A stretch of 64,000 nucleotides of DNA from Acanthochlamys bracteata (Eukaryota > Streptophyta > Magnoliopsida > Pandanales > Velloziaceae), in contig CM034127.1 in the NCBI GenBank assembly GCA_019914995.1, positions 6,820,001-6,884,000 of the forward strand. The letters are read 5' to 3'. Below the pieces are notes generated by a model, which ran no database searches, had not been told where the DNA came from, and saw only the letters and a program-made list of their open reading frames with translations. This document shows positions 59,222 through 64,000 of this stretch, piece by piece; the first letter of the stretch is position 1, and every line of letters begins with the position of its first letter. The position numbers and the translations under genes were made by a program.

Positions 59222-59947
59222 TATGCACGTACAAATCTTTTTGACTTAGCTGAGCATCAAAAGACCTTTCAATAGTTAAACAGCAATCCATGATTTCAGA
59301 CCAGAAAAGATTCACTCACCAAATCACATGTCTTCCACGTATTAGAGAATTTGGGCTAGCAATGAGGCAATGAATGTAGATCTGAACTTTCAAAGTTTAT
59401 TAGCACTGTTCTTCTTGAGATTTACTCCCGGGGCTTTGAATTTACATGAAAGGCAACTTATCATAAGAAAGATGTGCCTCTGGCCGACAAGCTGGTGAAA
59501 GTATGGGACATGAGGAAGGTTTCATAGATTTTCATCTCAAAGATCTATTAGACTATTTTTCAGGTATTTCTGTTGGAATATTCTTCTTTAACTATTTGGT
59601 TGTTTCATTTTAGAACTTCAGTCTGATGATTGTAGAAACATCAGAGCTTTCTCTTAGGAAAATATTTATTTACTTTTCAAGACTTGCATCGTTTTTTATC
59701 CATTTAATCCAAAATTTTGAAGACTTGTAATATATTCAAAATTTTGAATATTTTTCCACCTTCGTGTGGTAGATCTTGCAGCTTATAACAGGAGCAGACT
59801 GCAACCTTCTAGCTCAACTTATAACAGGTGAATACCTGTTATGGACTGGGGTAAGTCGAGTTGACCAACAGTAGAAGCAGGACTGGCTCAACATTCCTGT
59901 CAAATTGTGTTTTGGTGGATAGAATTTTGACTGCAAGGTTTCGCCAT

Positions 59948-60720
59948 GTATGCAACTAGCCCTAAGATTTACTCAAAAGCCGTTCTTGTAGCCCTAGGCA
60001 GCGCAGCTACATCCCTTGCAGTTTCAACTGGCTCACTAGCTGTGAAGTCCCATCCATTAAGATAAGTTTTGGGGACGCAAAAGTGGAAATTTGTGGTTAG
60101 TTGGTTGCTGTCTTGAATTCCAACCTGAGATTTATAAGGGACACAAAGGAAGCAAAACTAAATGTATCAGCTTTGTTGTCACCAACTACAGGGACTATGG
60201 CAATAGTCGATGTCACTGTCAATGCTCAGCAATCATATTTTGCTAGCATCTGAAAGCTGCCCTGTACATTTATCTTCCCCAAGATGAAGCTGATGTAGAT
60301 TAAGATTTGAAATGGAGTTGGCATTGGCAATGTGCACGGGGTGTGTGCTCAACAGCCATGTGTGTCAGACTGACTCCTGATGCTATTGTTGATCTTGCTG
60401 CATTACTTCCCAGTCTCGGTGGTAATAAATTCTATCTCTAAATATTTGTTTTTGTTTTTTCTTTACTCTTTTTGATTTCGCCCCTTTGCAGGGAATTATA
60501 TATGGGCCACACAGAAATAACTAAAGCTTGACAATAATGTCTTACGAAGTTGAGTTGTCATCATTTTCTGAAGTCCAGAACCTCTTAATACCAGATGCTG
60601 CACATTGGATAGACATCTTACCCAGAAATTTCTCAGATTGGAGGGGCTGCCTTGCCTTTTGCCTGAGGATTTGGAAAGTTCTATAAGACACCAGAGTACC
60701 CCACAAGGTTGAATATATTT
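59948..60720 (+). pseudogene. Possible decayed coding fragment, unidentified
   Basis: Several stretches have less AT-rich, protein-like composition: 59948-60064 reads MYATSPKIYSKAVLVALGSA and on to a stop; 60189-60253 contains TGTMAIVDVTVNAQQSYFAS; 60334-60428 contains STAMCVRLTPDAIVDLAALL; 60541-60680 contains EVELSSFSEVQNLL and IPDAAHWIDILPRNFSDWRG. They lie in different frames and are separated by stops, without a convincing set of splice sites. It could be an old pseudogene or untranslated transcript; I recognise no family. Confidence 0.25.
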
Positions 60721-61452
60721 AGTTGATTGTCACTCTTTGTCTTTCATATTAACCACAGTATGTTCTCTTTTGATAATTTTCTAAAACATTCTTGCAATTT
60801 TTCACTCTTACGCATGTTACTTGCGCCAAAAAGCCCAAATCTCAGCCTATTATTCTCTAATGTCTATATGGTAAAAGGGCGTTAAATATATCCAAGTTCT
60901 TGTCATATTTGCGCCATTATTACCACATCCTTTTAAGTAACATATGAGTATGGGACTTGATTTTTCTGTTTCTGATATCATCTCCTGGTTTGTCTAACTG
61001 GTAAACTCAGTGGATTCAAGGTAGAAGTATGATGTGTGACCAGATGGGTTTCTTCCTCAAAGTCACAATTCATATCACCATGGACAAGTCAATTGAGCAG
61101 TACCAATGCATCAGCTAAATGAAAACAGGCTGAGAGGATATGAAGTTGACAAGGAAACAACCATGGTAATGACATTTTAGGATTATATAGTATTGGTTTG
61201 ACATTAGGAATTGCATCAGCTTGGAAAGAAGAATTGTCGATAGTGAAAACAAGTGTGTTATGAAATATAAATAAAATGGACAAACCTAGTTGTGTGAAAG
61301 CTTATATTGTATGTTTGATGTGCTATATTAACATAGCTTCAGGAAGAACATCTCACTGCTTTCTGTAAACTTTGTGCTTAAATTCATTAAATGCTACTTA
61401 ATGAACTCCAGGTGCATCCAATATGATGATTAATATTTTCTGTGAACTTATG

Positions 61453-61455
<3 letters not shown>

Positions 61456-61485
<30 letters not shown>
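61456..61485 (+). repeat. (TC)15 microsatellite
   Basis: Uninterrupted 30-base TC run, followed by CGGCCGTGCGC. Confidence 0.95.
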
Positions 61486-61487
<2 letters not shown>

Positions 61488-63004
61488 CCGTGCGCTCTTT
61501 ACGTTTTCCACGAAATATGCCTTTGTATCAGCTTTTTTTTCTTTGGTGACCATCACTCTTCACATACCATCCATCCTTTTTTTCCAAAACTAAAATGGTC
61601 TACCAAGTCATTATCCTCAAGCAGTTTGAGTTGAAGTAGGACTTGAGAACGTCCTCTCCAACAGCTTAACGTATATAAATAAAGTTCATGACCAGGTTGG
61701 ACACTTTAGATGGCCATGCTATAATATTCTGCCATATCTATGATTTTGAGGCCATAACGAGCATGAAATCATGCCCAATGTCTACTTTTTCATTTTCTTA
61801 TGGAAGGTAAGCCTTCACGTAGGTCTTGTAGAGAACAACGGAAGAAATAGAAATGTAGACGAAATTAAGCCAGAGAGAGGGGTAAAGTCAGATAAGGAGT
61901 AAGGAAATAACAGAAAATGATTAATCGTATCTATGTCATGTACCAACGTTGAAATTTCTGTGGCCTAGTGCTGGGTTAATTTTGTTAAAACCTGGGCCTG
62001 TTATGTCCGGCCCATGTAATTTAGTAGCAAACGATGTGGCCTCGTCAGCTGGAATAGTTATTTAGTTATTCAGGTTTTGACGAACTCTTAGGAAGAGTTA
62101 AAAAAACTTTCATGGTTGCACTTTTAGTATACCTTTTTATGATCATAATAATGTATGTCAGACCAGAGTGCGTACATTAGTTGTTATAGATATGAACTCC
62201 TTTTTTATTTTTTCTCCCATCAGCTGATTATCTCTTTAATCAGTATATTACAAGGGTTTGTGATGAAGCGTTCTTAGCAGTTGGTTTGTTGGTCAAGTTT
62301 AGAACACAAGCGAAAGCTTCTATTCCGAAATTCTAGATGTGCTTCGAATTTATATTCTCTTGAGTTATTTAATGTGCATAGGGTCGTAGAGAAGCAACCA
62401 TTGTCATATCCCTGCTATGTTCTTTAAGTACACGGGTGGCACTGAACTATAAATCTGTCAATCTATCTGGTGGTATATCTGAATCCAAAAAGAAATATAT
62501 GGACTACATCATGGTCCCTTCTCCAGTGCATACTACTTTGGTTTTAAGACAGCATGATGGGTGAAGTTAAGGAGAGCCTATCCACTATTAATTTCATTAG
62601 TTTATCTATTAACATGGGTTGGGTACTCTCATAGGAGAACAATTTCCTTCCACAAGCATCGGGCTCCATGTCAAAGTGGTGGTCCCTTCTATAAAGTTCT
62701 TGTAGAATAATTGATAGAAGCTGCTGTCTCTCTCCCTCAAATACTTGCATATATATAGAACTGGTCCATGTTTGAGTTCCTCTATGGTGCCCATGATGTG
62801 GTAGGCCGCTGGAGTCGCTCTCGTCCTATTCACTTGATGGCTAGCTATTTAAAACGTTATATTCAAGGTCAAAATAGTCACAAAATAACTTAACAAGGTC
62901 AACGTGTCCGCTTCATGCATATGTTGCTGCCGTCTGTTAAAAATTGTAAAGTCACTATATAAATTAGTGGTTCATTAGAATGTAACAAGTTAAATGTGCA
63001 TTCA

Positions 63005-63514
63005 TATTGGAATGCCAAAGATCAAGGAAGACGAACCATCACCCAAGAAGTTGGAAAACCAACGGTCAAGAATTATGAAATATCTCTTGGAAGATGGAAA
63101 GCCAAAAGACTTGAACAATTAATAGGAAGATGAAAGGACAACTGTTTGGAAGTTCAAGAGTCTCCTTGAGGCATTATATATATGAATGAGAGACATTTGC
63201 TTGGAAGAAAGAATAAGATAGAAATGAAAAAGGATCATTCTCACATCAAGTGTGAGAGATATAAATAAATCATTCTAGTGAGAGTTCTAACTTAAAGTGT
63301 AATACAAGAGTTTGTAATTGTTTTGGTCTAGTAATTTTTTTGAAGGCTAGTTTGCCTTCCCGTGGGGTTTTTTTCGTTTTTTCCCACGTAAATCTCTTGT
63401 CTTGTGATTGTCTTACTTTTGTCTCAATTCTCGTATTGCTTACGCAAGATCCTTTAGTGTGTTTTATATTTTCGCTGCGTCATCGACAATCGAACACACT
63501 CGCTATTTCCAACA
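63005..63514 (+). repeat. Copia-like LTR remnant
   Basis: A 510-bp stretch with LTR features: start TATTGGAATGCC (expected TGTTGGAATGCC), end CGCTATTTCCAACA, and internal blocks typical of plant copia LTRs (GAAGGCTAGTTTGCCTTCCC, TTTTTCCCACGTAAATCTC, TTCGCTGCGTCATCGACA). Directly after it CTATCTAGAGC resembles a decayed initiator-Met primer site, so it may be the 5' LTR of a + strand element whose interior is decayed or lies beyond. Flanking bases (ATTCA, CTATC) give no target duplication. Solo LTR is the alternative. Confidence 0.55.
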
Positions 63515-64000
63515 CTATCTAGAGCAGTTGATACTTTGAGGAGTTCATTAAACATGTCAAAATTAAAATTTCAAGACCAGTGTCTTCAATGCACTGTCAA
63601 AGGGCCTAGCGAAAGGCTTCTACAGTAGTTTGGGAGTAGTTGCAAATCACATTAGAACAACTTGTTCAAATTGAATTACCACTGTACGTTTTTTGATTGC
63701 CTTTTAATCAAGTGAACTTTCTTACATGAAGCGAGTTGTCCACTTGAGAGTAGTCCTTTCCAAGACCTAGGTTTATCTTATTTTGTTATTGTTGCAGTAT
63801 AAACGTGTTGCTATCTTCGAAGTTGAGATGCTATTATTTTGGTCGTATTCACATGCCAATATCTTTCTAATAGTTTCAGACATTAACAGTCTTCTGCTTC
63901 ATAAGGAATGAAATTAGGGATCTCCTTTGCTTTTGCATATAGGTATGTGCTGAAAGAGTATTTTGTTTTTCGCATTTTTTGAATCTCAATATTGCACATA
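63515..64000. other. Unassigned DNA to the window end
   Basis: May begin with the primer site of the LTR remnant at 63515-63530. No gag-like or other coding motif is recognised in the remaining bases. Confidence 0.35.

Larger units (their letters stand above)
59222..63004. other. Unassigned DNA downstream of the PPR gene
   Basis: Begins with the probable PPR 3' UTR. Positions 59936-60700 contain coding-like but stop-broken stretches on the + strand (see separate entry). A (TC)15 microsatellite lies at 61456-61485. The rest is AT-rich with short open frames on both strands that carry no recognisable domain (for example 62544-62833 on the - strand). Confidence 0.4.

Overview
This is nuclear DNA from a flowering plant, most likely a eudicot. 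The evidence is split genes with GT-AG introns, a plant-type MED15 gene, an intronless PLS-class PPR gene, plant Ty1/copia LTR retrotransposon sequence, a FAR1-type Mutator transposon, several MITE families and an inserted plastid DNA fragment. The species cannot be named from the sequence alone. Intergenic DNA and introns are strongly AT-rich.

Three host genes are supported. (1) A Mediator tail subunit 15 gene (MED15a-like, + strand, 22062-40349) has eleven coding exons that join in frame to 1,359 codons, with an N-terminal KIX domain, two long Gln-rich exons and the conserved C-terminal module. (2) A four-exon gene on the - strand (45257-41327), convergent with MED15, encodes a 157-residue single-pass membrane protein with a charged C-terminal tail; I do not recognise its function. 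(3) An intronless PPR gene (57422-59221, + strand, 599 codons) encodes a PLS-type protein with E/E+ motifs and no DYW domain, probably an organelle RNA-editing factor.

The rest is mostly transposon-derived. Positions 1-5186 are AT-rich DNA with a plastid insertion (ycf4 end to cemA start), a diverged three-unit tandem repeat built on a GAGCTC palindrome, and palindromic MITE debris. Positions 5187-16243 are a broken Ty1/copia (SIRE-like) element on the - strand with 1.5-1.6 kb LTRs, an initiator-Met primer site, a polypurine tract and an extra downstream ORF; a 521-bp hAT-type MITE sits in its pol region. Positions 16244-22061 are AT-rich intergenic DNA. The MED15 introns hold a second copy of that hAT MITE, a Tourist-like MITE, a probable short non-autonomous LTR element and a row of palindromic MITEs. 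Positions 47504-49612 hold a palindromic MITE with a perfect 9-bp target duplication and a second possible non-autonomous element. Positions 49871-56408 are a 6.5-kb Mutator-like element with very long inverted terminal repeats and a decayed FAR1-type transposase. Downstream of the PPR gene is mostly unassigned DNA, ending in a copia-like LTR remnant near 63005-63514.

I found no previously undescribed cellular system. The most interesting unit is the Mutator-like element together with the palindromic MITEs that share its terminal style (GGGAT start, small terminal hairpin, insertion into TA-rich sites), plus its decay pattern: all four in-frame stops are explained by C-to-T type transitions.
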